Shown: positions 1-5,226 of the stretch, one piece after another | Position numbering within the stretch: position 1 is the first letter of the stretch | How the letters are laid out: every line of letters starts with the position of its first letter | Origin: Oscillospiraceae bacterium | GTDB lineage: Bacteria > Bacillota > Clostridia > Oscillospirales > Acutalibacteraceae | Direction of reading: 5' to 3' | DNA: 5,406 bases | Assembly (NCBI GenBank): GCA_902795765.1 | Contig: CADBMQ010000224.1 | Coordinates: 1 to 5,406, forward strand | Notes under the pieces: model-generated | What the model saw: only the letters and a program-made list of their open reading frames with translations | Told to the model about the DNA's origin: nothing | Databases searched by the model: none | Program-made: the position numbers and the translations under genes

Positions 1-921
1 ACCTTTGACGAGCTTTTTGAAAGTGTAAAGCGACTTCCGTTCGAGCATTATATTTCAAGAAGAGATGCGTTTCCTGTTAAGGGATGGTCGCTCGAATCCA
101 AACTCCATTCCATACCCGACATTCAAAAAATCACAAAGAAAGCGATAGTTGAACGACTTTCAAAATTCTATGGAATAAAGTGGTTTGAAGAAACTGGCGC
201 AAAAAACCAAATTCAGTTCTCGATTTTAAAAGACCGAGTACGAATAATGATTGACACATCTGGCGAGGGACTTCACAAACGAGGTTGGAGAGCAAATGCA
301 AACGCAGCCCCAATCAGAGAAACACTCGCAGCAGCAATGGCTTATGCTGCAAGAGTATATCCCGATTCTGTAATGTACGATCCGTTTTGCGGTTCAGGAA
401 CAATACTGATTGAGTCTGCTCAAATTGCACATAATATTTCACCGGGACTTCATCGTGGCTTCGCACTTGAAGGACTCGGTTGGGTTGACCAAGATGTTTT
501 TGTCAACGAACGAGAGTCTGCTTTTGCCGATGTAAATCGTTGCCACGATTTTATTGCATACGCATCTGATATAGATAAACGAGCGCTCCGTCTTTGCTCG
601 GAAAATGCGAAAAAGGCGGGTGTTGATTATAGCATCAAAACAATACACGCAGATGTATGTGACTTTGAAGTGAATGACGGCAAAGGCTTAATTATCACAA
701 ACCCGCCGTATGGCGAACGATTGCTTGATAAAGAATCTGCGCAAAAACTGTATAAAGTTATGGGCGAAAAATTCATTTCAAAACGAGGTTGGCGCTATTA
801 TATCATCACACCCGATGAACAGTTCGAGCAAATTTTCGGCAGACGTGCCGACAAACGACGCAAACTCTATAACGGTATGATAAAATGCCAAATGTATATG
901 TATTTCAAAAACAAAGACTAA
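1..921 (+). CDS. THUMP-domain class I SAM-dependent RNA methyltransferase (RlmL/YpsC type), 5' end missing
   Basis: The reading frame is open from base 1 to a TAA at 919-921 (306 residues visible). The family is usually about 370-380 residues, so roughly 70 N-terminal residues lie outside the window. The first ~80 residues visible correspond to the end of the THUMP RNA-binding region and linker (SKLHSIPDIQ-like segment followed by KKAIVERL). The Rossmann methyltransferase domain follows: SAM-binding motif I DPFCGSGT at residues 127-134, an acidic DID segment further on, and the catalytic NPPY at 234-237 in the context TNPPYGERL. NPPY is the signature of enzymes that methylate exocyclic amino groups, and relatives such as E. 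coli RlmL make N2-methylguanosine in 23S rRNA. The exact target base here is inference, so no symbol is given. An internal ATG at 247 is not the start, because conserved family sequence continues upstream of it. The stop overlaps the convergent HIRAN gene by 4 nt. Confidence 0.93.
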   Translation, partial: TFDELFESVKRLPFEHYISRRDAFPVKGWSLESKLHSIPDIQKITKKAIVERLSKFYGIKWFEETGAKNQIQFSILKDRVRIMIDTSGEGLHKRGWRANANAAPIRETLAAAMAYAARVYPDSVMYDPFCGSGTILIESAQIAHNISPGLHRGFALEGLGWVDQDVFVNERESAFADVNRCHDFIAYASDIDKRALRLCSENAKKAGVDYSIKTIHADVCDFEVNDGKGLIITNPPYGERLLDKESAQKLYKVMGEKFISKRGWRYYIITPDEQFEQIFGRRADKRRKLYNGMIKCQMYMYFKNKD

Positions 922-1307
922 AATTTGTAGTTGACATTTAAATATGTATTCTGTGTTTCGTCTATTTCGCTTTCGCAGAAAAGATTGAAAGCATTGTCGA
1001 AATAGATGTTTTCTGTCGGTGGAATAAGCTCTGCAACAATACTTGAATGGCTAACAATCTCAACTTTTGCATAAATGTGGTCGCCGAATTTATCGTAAAT
1101 TCGACCTGCACTATTTGTACCGTCAAAAACAGTGTGCAAACTGTTTGCAACATATCCGACAGTACCGATAAACGGCAAAACAACTTTTATGGCTTCACTA
1201 TCGTGATTGTTGTCGTAATCTTTTTGAAGTCGAATAATTCTGCCGATTTTAAACGGCACTTTTCCGTAGTAGTGGTTAAGACCTGTTATGGTAACATATT
1301 TAAACAT
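918..1307 (-). CDS. Stand-alone HIRAN-domain protein
   Basis: This encodes a 129-residue protein beginning MFKYVTITG. The N-terminal ~95 residues fit a HIRAN domain: an opening beta strand with ITGLNHYYG, a central block with NHDSEAIKVVLP (residues 34-45, the N..D..AI.V pattern), then GTVGYVANS at 48-56. The remaining ~30 residues are acidic and not recognised. HIRAN domains are known as DNA-end-binding modules in HLTF/Rad5-type helicases. In bacteria they also occur alone or next to nucleases, and the role of this one is unknown. The ATG at 1307 was chosen because AAGGAGAG lies 5 nt upstream. A longer frame reaching 1370 would begin upstream of the -10 promoter box and has no such site. Stop TAG (920-918) overlaps the convergent methyltransferase stop. 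A strong terminator separates it from the upstream DUF5131 gene, so it is probably monocistronic. Confidence 0.82.
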   Translation of the reverse strand: MFKYVTITGLNHYYGKVPFKIGRIIRLQKDYDNNHDSEAIKVVLPFIGTVGYVANSLHTVFDGTNSAGRIYDKFGDHIYAKVEIVSHSSIVAELIPPTENIYFDNAFNLFCESEIDETQNTYLNVNYKF

Positions 1308-1312
1308 AATAT

Positions 1313-1320
1313 CTCTCCTT
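1313..1320 (-). promoter_or_regulatory. Ribosome binding site of the HIRAN gene
   Basis: AAGGAGAG on the minus strand, 5 nt before the ATG at 1307. It decides the start: it excludes the 21-codon-longer frame that begins at 1370. Confidence 0.85.
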
Positions 1321-1335
1321 CCTTGATCTACACTA

Positions 1336-1364
1336 ATTATACGCAGTTGATAGTACCATTTTAA
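1336..1364 (-). promoter_or_regulatory. Sigma-70/SigA-type promoter of the HIRAN gene
   Basis: On the minus strand there is a perfect -10 box TATAAT (1341-1336) with a weak -35 box TTAAAA (1364-1359) at a 17 bp spacing. Transcription would start near 1328, giving a leader of about 20 nt with the ribosome binding site in it. The promoter sits immediately downstream of the 1371-1401 terminator, as expected for an independent transcription unit. The -35 matches consensus at 4 of 6 positions only. Promoter activity is inferred. Confidence 0.65.
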
Positions 1365-1370
1365 GCACAC

Positions 1371-1401
1371 AAAAAACGCACGGATATTCCGTGCGTTTTT
1401 T
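1371..1401. terminator. Bidirectional intrinsic terminator
   Basis: A perfect inverted repeat: CGCACGGA (1377-1384), loop TAT, TCCGTGCG (1388-1395), flanked by six A on the left and six T on the right. It therefore has a U tract in both directions. On the minus strand it ends the DUF5131 transcript, and the TAA stop (1402-1400) overlaps its edge. On the plus strand it is the first strong terminator after the RNA methyltransferase, about 450 nt beyond that gene's stop. Confidence 0.9.
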
Positions 1402-2194
1402 AGCTGTTTTCAAACCATCTTTTAGCTTTTTCGGGTAGAAAGTAGTCACCGATTTTGTAATCAATCCCTGCTTTAATTGCTTGTGAAATTTGGTCTTTTC
1501 GCAAAATGCGATATAGTTTACCGTCTTTAACAAGCTTAGCACCCGTCTGATGAAATCTAAACGGCACATCTTTTTCAATACATTGCCGTCTTAAATTAAG
1601 CACCCAATCGTAGTTGCAAATTCGCGCGTCAACACCCGACTCTCCACCAACGGCAACTTCTTCGATTTGCTCACCAAGATAACGGGATAAGTCAACAGGA
1701 CCGAGCAATGGTGAAACAGTTACCGTGCGATGTTTTATCGGAAGGGAATTGAAAATCGGCATACGATAGTCGGCACATCGTTGATTTTCAACGGTGCAAC
1801 CGATAATCACATTGTCATATCCGTCTGCCCAGTCATCGGGCAAACATTTTTCGAGTCGGTCGATGCGTTTTGTGAAAAAGTAGAACATCAAATCCGAGCG
1901 AGTTTTAATCATATCCCAACATTCAGGTCGCCATTCGTCTGCGTCTTCGAGCAGAAAATCAGACGTAAAACAGGTCATAACCAACTTGCCCGACGGGATT
2001 TTATAACTCTTGTCACGTTTGCGTTTTATCGGCATATTAAAAGCACCCGTCTTTCTGCAAAGACTGCTTTCAACTGCCGAGCCGTACATCTCATCTTGTC
2101 GGTAAACGTAGCAATATTTGCAACCCTCGCTGATTTTGGTGCATCCGTGCCACGGATTCCAATCGGCGTAAATATAATGTTGAATAGTTATCAC
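1400..2194 (-). CDS. DUF5131 family protein (phage Gp37/Gp68-like), cysteine-motif protein
   Basis: Up to 264 residues. Family hallmarks run the length of the protein: WNPWHGC followed by KISEGCKYCY, placing Cys18, Cys25 and Cys28 in a CX6CX2C arrangement; FTKR at 107-110; SPLLGPVDL from 161; GGESG at 183-187; and PFRFHQTG at 211-218, where most relatives as I recall have a KQ(W/T)G-type motif. This is the Gp37/Gp68 (DUF5131) family, found in phages and bacterial chromosomes. The cysteine cluster looks like a metal or Fe-S site and the family has been compared with radical SAM enzymes, but no function is assigned here. The start is uncertain: the GTG at 2194 lies inside a strong Shine-Dalgarno sequence, and an in-frame ATT at 2185-2183 is better spaced (261 residues). 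The divergent DUF1295 gene begins only 26 bp away. The stop abuts the terminator. Confidence 0.88.
   Translation of the reverse strand: MITIQHYIYADWNPWHGCTKISEGCKYCYVYRQDEMYGSAVESSLCRKTGAFNMPIKRKRDKSYKIPSGKLVMTCFTSDFLLEDADEWRPECWDMIKTRSDLMFYFFTKRIDRLEKCLPDDWADGYDNVIIGCTVENQRCADYRMPIFNSLPIKHRTVTVSPLLGPVDLSRYLGEQIEEVAVGGESGVDARICNYDWVLNLRRQCIEKDVPFRFHQTGAKLVKDGKLYRILRKDQISQAIKAGIDYKIGDYFLPEKAKRWFENS
2173..2178 (+). promoter_or_regulatory. Possible -10 box for the DUF1295 gene, inside the divergent gene
   Basis: A perfect TATAAT on the plus strand, lying within the first codons of the minus-strand DUF5131 gene. Transcription from it would start near 2185 and give a leader of about 36 nt before the ATG at 2221. 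No convincing -35 hexamer is present at 16-19 bp upstream (the region reads GCCACGG), so this is a weak call from one box only. Confidence 0.35.
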
Positions 2195-2199
2195 CTCTT
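2190..2199 (-). promoter_or_regulatory. Shine-Dalgarno sequence overlapping the nominal GTG start of the DUF5131 gene
   Basis: The minus strand reads AAGAGGTGAT, one base short of the full anti-16S complement AAGGAGGTGAT. The GTG usually called as the start (2194-2192) is part of this element. Measured from GAGG (2197-2194), the in-frame ATT at 2185-2183 is 8 nt away, an ideal spacing, while ATA at 2191 is only 2 nt away. No in-frame ATG or TTG exists in this stretch. Confidence 0.6.
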
Positions 2200-2210
2200 G
2201 TGGTAAGTTT

Positions 2211-2215
2211 AGGAG
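2211..2215 (+). promoter_or_regulatory. Ribosome binding site of the DUF1295 gene
   Basis: AGGAG followed by five A and then ATG at 2221. This favours the ATG over an in-frame GTG at 2200, which would place this site inside the coding sequence. Confidence 0.8.
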
Positions 2216-2220
2216 AAAAA

Positions 2221-3057
2221 ATGAGCAAAAAAGTCAAAGATTTAATAGTGATTTTCGGTGTCTATGTCTTGGCGTATGCGATAGGCATATTGCCGTGCTT
2301 CTATATCGAAAACACGATGCTTCGTTACTTCGTTTTTGATGTGGTTGCAACAGTTGTAACCTACATATTCTCGACAATATTTCGCAATTCGAGTGTGTAT
2401 GATGCCTATTGGTCGCTAACACCAATGGTAATGTCAGTCCACTTGTTTGTTGTAAGTAATGCGTTCTCGATTTGGCAGTTGCTGTTCCTTTTCGTGTTCA
2501 ATTTGTGGTCGCTCAGACTCACAATCAACTGGATAACTGTCACAACAGGCTTTTCGTATGAAGATTGGCGGTATCGAAAATTTCGTGACGAAAACCCTCC
2601 AATATTGTGGCACTTAATCAATTTTAGTGGTATCCATTTTGTCCCAACACTTGTTGTATTTTGGGGAATGTTACCGCTTTTTGAAATAGCGAGAATTAAA
2701 ATGAATGCAATGTGCCTGTTTGGAATTGCGATAATGCTTTTCGGCATATTGCTCGAACATTTTGCCGATAAACAGATGCACAAATTTCTGCAAGCAACCA
2801 CTAAAAAAGCAGTATGCAGAAAAGGTTTGTGGAACTATTCTCGCCATCCAAACTATCTCGGTGAAATCTCCGTTTGGGTAGGTGTGTTTGTGACGATGCT
2901 ACCGTTTAGATTAGATAAATGGTACTATGCAGTCGGTGCATTGTCAATAGCATTGCTTTTTAATATCGTGTCCATACCGCTGATGGAAAAGCGACAACTA
3001 AAAAGACGCCCCGACTATAAAGACTATCAAAACCAAACCTCACGATTGCTTTTATGA
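2221..3057 (+). CDS. DUF1295 family membrane protein, steroid 5-alpha-reductase-like
   Basis: A 278-residue polytopic membrane protein with about six to eight hydrophobic segments, roughly at residues 8-28, 36-54, 65-79, 82-102, 135-153, 162-180, 213-229 and 234-254. Family motifs are NSSVYDAYWSLTP (56-67), INWITVTTGFSYEDWRYRKFR (103-122), KGLWNYSRHPNYLGE (201-215) and a C-terminal EKRQLKRRPDYKDYQ (256-270). The SRHPNYLGE block is the conserved cofactor-side motif shared with steroid 5-alpha reductases and isoprenylcysteine methyltransferases. Length is typical of DUF1295 proteins. The substrate of the bacterial members is not established, and reductase activity on a lipid-like substrate is inference. 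It is divergent from DUF5131 with very little space between, and convergent with the PTS operon across a shared terminator. No downstream partner on its strand is in the window. Confidence 0.9.
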   Translation: MSKKVKDLIVIFGVYVLAYAIGILPCFYIENTMLRYFVFDVVATVVTYIFSTIFRNSSVYDAYWSLTPMVMSVHLFVVSNAFSIWQLLFLFVFNLWSLRLTINWITVTTGFSYEDWRYRKFRDENPPILWHLINFSGIHFVPTLVVFWGMLPLFEIARIKMNAMCLFGIAIMLFGILLEHFADKQMHKFLQATTKKAVCRKGLWNYSRHPNYLGEISVWVGVFVTMLPFRLDKWYYAVGALSIALLFNIVSIPLMEKRQLKRRPDYKDYQNQTSRLLL

Positions 3058-3096
3058 TACAATAAAAACAGACAAAAATAAATATAATAAATGAGA

Positions 3097-3126
3097 AAAG
3101 GCAGACTAAAATTTTAGTCTGCCTTT
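3097..3126. terminator. Shared bidirectional terminator of the DUF1295 gene and ptsI
   Basis: A 30 bp perfect palindrome with half-site AAAGGCAGACTAAAA (3097-3111) and its exact complement at 3112-3126. Folded as RNA, the GC-containing arm GGCAGACT pairs with AGTCTGCC. On the minus strand it is followed by TTCTCATTT and more T-rich sequence, 56 nt past the ptsI stop. On the plus strand it lies 39 nt after the DUF1295 stop, but the following U tract is interrupted by CCC. Termination in both directions is inferred from its placement between convergent genes. Confidence 0.8.
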
Positions 3127-3129
3127 CCC

Positions 3130-3162
3130 AATTTTATCGTGTCCCCAAAGATAGATAAAATT
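3130..3162. repeat. AT-rich inverted repeat next to the ptsI stop
   Basis: AATTTTATC (3130-3138) and GATAAAATT (3154-3162) are perfect 9 bp inverted copies separated by a 15 nt spacer containing GTGTCCCC. It lies between the 30 bp palindrome and the ptsI stop. The stem has one G-C pair, so it is a weak hairpin. It may assist termination or mRNA 3'-end stability, or be chance in AT-rich DNA. Confidence 0.45.
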
Positions 3163-3181
3163 GCGAGGATTTGGAGTAGAA

Positions 3182-4888
3182 TCAGTTTAGTACAATGCGT
3201 TTAAGCTCGCTCACAATCTTCTTTTCGGTGTCAAGCTGCAAAACTGTTTCAGCAACCTTGTCAGCCTCTTCTTTTGTCCAACGAGCAATCTCTTTTCTTG
3301 TCGAGAGAATTGAAGTCGCAGTAACGCTATACTCGTCAAGACCAAACGAAATAAGGAGCGGAATCATAAGCGGGTCGGCAGCAGCCTCGCCACACATACC
3401 AACAGGAATACCTGCTGATTTTGCCTCTGTGATAATATGTTTAATACTGCGTATAACAGACGGAGCGTAAGTCGAGTATAAATATTCAACATTGGCATTT
3501 CCTCTGTCAACAGCGAGTGTGTAACCTGTAAGGTCGTTTGTGCCGATACTGAAAAAGTCGGCTTCTTTTGCGAGAATGTCTGCAATAAGCGATGCAGCAG
3601 GAGTTTCAATCATAACGCCGACTTTAAGGTCTTTGTCGTAGGGAATAGATTGCTCGTCAAGTTCAGCCTTGATTTCAGCAATCATCTCTTTAACGGCACG
3701 AAGTTCTTCGACACCCGTAACGAGTGGCACCATAACTGCCAGATTGCCGTATGCACTTGCTCGAACAATAGCCTTCAACTGCACCTTGTAAAATTCGGGA
3801 TTGTTAAGGCAATAGCGAATTGCTCTGAATCCGAGAAAAGCATTTTCTTCCTTTTCGAGTCCCATATACGGGATTTCCTTGTCGCCACCGATGTCCAATG
3901 TACGAATGATAACTTGCTTGCCCTTCATAATGAGAAGTGCTTGTTTGTAAGCCTCAAACTGCTCGTTTTCGTTCGGTGCAGAAGATCTGTCCATAAACAA
4001 AAATTCAGTTCTGAAAAGACCAACACCCTCACCGTCATAACTTGCAACTTTCTCTGCGTCTTTCGGTGTACCGATATTGCCGAACAAGTCAACTTTTGTT
4101 CCATCAGCAGTTTTAGTGTCCTGACCGATGAAGCTTGCAAGAGCATTTTTCTCTGCAATGTAGTCAAGTCGTTTTTGCAGGTAATGTGCCTGTTCCTCGG
4201 TATTCGGATTTTTAATAACTTCGCCGTCCATACCGTTAACAACAACGAGTTCGTCGTCTTTCAGAATGTCGACTGCGTTCGGCACACTCAAAACTGCTGG
4301 AATTTCCATAGCCCTTGCCAAAATAGCAGCGTGCGATGTTTTCGAACCGAGTTCTGTTATAATTCCGACAACATTTTCCTTGTTGATACAAGCAGTCATT
4401 GATGGAGTAAGTTCACTCGCAACCAAAACAGCACCTTTTTCGAGAAGTGACAAATCAACAGTCTGTGTGCCTGTCAAAATGTTGAGCATCTCTGTTTTGA
4501 TGTCACGAACATCAGCGGCACGTTGCTTTGTGAATTCATCGTCAACCGACGAGAACATTTCGATAAATGTGTTGCAAACAGTTTCAACTGCAAGTTCAGC
4601 GCAGTTGCCTTCGTCAATACTTTTTTCAATTTCGGAGCAGATATACGGGTCTTGAATCATCATAATGTGACCTAAAATAATCTCTCCCTCTTTTTCACCA
4701 ACCGAAGCGGTAACCTTTTCTGCACGAGCAGTATTACTAGCAATAAATTCGCTAACAGCGTCATTAAATCTTTTGCGTTCAACTTCAACGTCGCAGTTGG
4801 TTTTTGGTGTGAAAGTTGCAACGGCTTCTTTAACGATTACAACTCTACCAATACCGTATCCTTTTGATACGCCAATTCCGTTTAACAT
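3182..4888 (-). CDS. ptsI: Phosphoenolpyruvate-protein phosphotransferase, PTS Enzyme I
   Basis: Enzyme I takes phosphate from phosphoenolpyruvate onto its own histidine and passes it to HPr in the cytoplasm. It has 568 residues, the normal length. The N-terminal HPr-binding region (about 1-145) leads to the phosphohistidine domain with GSKTSHAAILARA and active His186. The C-terminal PEP-binding barrel (about 250-540) keeps the key residues: Arg293 in LFRTEFLF, Arg329 and Lys337 in RTLDIGGDK, Glu428 in MIETPA, Asn451-Asp452 in GTNDLT, Arg462, and the acid-base Cys499 in GMCGEA. All sit three positions before their E. coli numbers. One departure is Gly455 (GTNDLTG) where the family usually has Gln. 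The ATG at 4888 has GGAGG 8 nt upstream. It follows ptsH by 60 nt containing a hairpin, and ends before a bidirectional terminator. Confidence 0.98.
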   Translation of the reverse strand: MLNGIGVSKGYGIGRVVIVKEAVATFTPKTNCDVEVERKRFNDAVSEFIASNTARAEKVTASVGEKEGEIILGHIMMIQDPYICSEIEKSIDEGNCAELAVETVCNTFIEMFSSVDDEFTKQRAADVRDIKTEMLNILTGTQTVDLSLLEKGAVLVASELTPSMTACINKENVVGIITELGSKTSHAAILARAMEIPAVLSVPNAVDILKDDELVVVNGMDGEVIKNPNTEEQAHYLQKRLDYIAEKNALASFIGQDTKTADGTKVDLFGNIGTPKDAEKVASYDGEGVGLFRTEFLFMDRSSAPNENEQFEAYKQALLIMKGKQVIIRTLDIGGDKEIPYMGLEKEENAFLGFRAIRYCLNNPEFYKVQLKAIVRASAYGNLAVMVPLVTGVEELRAVKEMIAEIKAELDEQSIPYDKDLKVGVMIETPAASLIADILAKEADFFSIGTNDLTGYTLAVDRGNANVEYLYSTYAPSVIRSIKHIITEAKSAGIPVGMCGEAAADPLMIPLLISFGLDEYSVTATSILSTRKEIARWTKEEADKVAETVLQLDTEKKIVSELKRIVLN

Positions 4889-4896
4889 AAGTTTAT

Positions 4897-4901
4897 CCTC
4901 C
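4897..4901 (-). promoter_or_regulatory. Ribosome binding site of ptsI
   Basis: GGAGG on the minus strand, 8 nt before the ATG at 4888 and only a few bases after the U tract of the ptsH-ptsI hairpin. Its closeness to the hairpin means ribosome loading and hairpin formation could influence each other. Confidence 0.85.
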
Positions 4902-4903
4902 GT

Positions 4904-4941
4904 TTAAAAATCGGTGGACTGAATGAACAGTCCACCGATTT
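4904..4941 (-). terminator. Hairpin with short U tract between ptsH and ptsI (leaky terminator or processing site)
   Basis: A core stem of 11 bp, TCGGTGGACTG (4911-4921) with CAGTCCACCGA (4928-4938), loop of six bases, extended by three A-T pairs. In the direction of the operon it begins 7 nt after the ptsH stop and is followed by TTTTTAAA, then the ptsI ribosome binding site. This is the form of an intrinsic terminator with a short U tract. Because ptsI has no clear promoter of its own in the 60 nt gap, complete termination is unlikely. Partial termination, or protection of the upstream ptsH mRNA 3' end after cleavage, fits better. Confidence 0.7.
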
Positions 4942-4948
4942 GCTTTAA

Positions 4949-5212
4949 TTATTCACCGAAACCGCTTTCAATAAGAGCGATTGCCGTATCAAGAGCCTCG
5001 TTTTCCTGTTCACCGTCGCAAATGATTTCAACTTCCGTGCCGCATTTAATACAAGCGGCGATAAGGTTCATAACGCTTTTACCGTCAACTTCCTTGTCGG
5101 GAGTTTTAACTGAAATTTTGCAAGGGTATTTTGTGATAGCCTGAACAAAGTTCATCGCAGGACGCATATGAAAACCTTGTGCATTCGTTAATGTGACTTT
5201 TTTAGATACCAT
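4949..5212 (-). CDS. ptsH: HPr, phosphocarrier protein of the PTS
   Basis: HPr accepts phosphate from Enzyme I and donates it to sugar-specific EIIA domains. It has 87 residues, the standard length. The active-site block is NAQGFHMRPAMNFV with the catalytic His15 and Arg17. The second regulatory site is Ser46 in DGKSVMNLI (43-51), the residue phosphorylated by HPr kinase in Firmicutes. This implies HPr-Ser-P / CcpA-style catabolite control in this organism, although no hprK or ccpA is in the window. Oddities are Met16 where Ala is most common, and three cysteines (31, 54, 57). The start ATG at 5212 has GAGG 10 nt upstream, directly after the stop of the EIIC gene. The gap to that gene is 14 nt, so the two are surely cotranscribed. 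ptsI follows after a hairpin. Confidence 0.97.
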   Translation of the reverse strand: MVSKKVTLTNAQGFHMRPAMNFVQAITKYPCKISVKTPDKEVDGKSVMNLIAACIKCGTEVEIICDGEQENEALDTAIALIESGFGE

Positions 5213-5222
5213 AGTTTAATTA

Positions 5223-5226
5223 CCTC
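5223..5226 (-). promoter_or_regulatory. Ribosome binding site of ptsH abutting the EIIC stop codon
   Basis: The minus strand reads TAAGAGG: the GAGG begins directly after the EIIC stop codon (5229-5227) and lies 10 nt before the ptsH ATG. Ribosomes finishing EIIC would cover the site, which suggests translational coupling. Confidence 0.65.

Noticed and set aside
961..1006. 9 bp inverted repeat (TCTATTTCG with CGAAATAGA) as a terminator for the methyltransferase
   Set aside because: The 28 nt loop, AT-rich stem and lack of a clean U tract make it a poor terminator, and it lies in the HIRAN coding sequence.
1308..1370. N-terminal extension of the HIRAN gene to 1370
   Set aside because: It would read through the TATAAT box and the strong ribosome binding site, and its residues do not fit the HIRAN domain.
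918..2194. HIRAN plus DUF5131 as a defence system or prophage remnant
   Set aside because: There is no nuclease, helicase, integrase, attachment site or repeat around them, and a strong terminator separates them; the sequence alone does not support it.
1730..2206. A 158-codon plus-strand open frame opposite the DUF5131 gene
   Set aside because: It lies fully opposite conserved family motifs and resembles no protein I know; the overlap with the DUF1295 start region makes it implausible.
3083..3117. TATAAT at 3083-3088 followed by an 8-codon ATG frame at 3091 (possible leader peptide)
   Set aside because: There is no -35 box or ribosome binding site, the region is very AT-rich, and the mini-frame falls inside the terminator palindrome with no downstream plus-strand gene.
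3650..4402. A 250-codon open frame on the plus strand opposite ptsI
   Set aside because: It is antisense to conserved Enzyme I sequence, has no recognisable domain and no ribosome binding site; it is a by-product of ptsI codon use.
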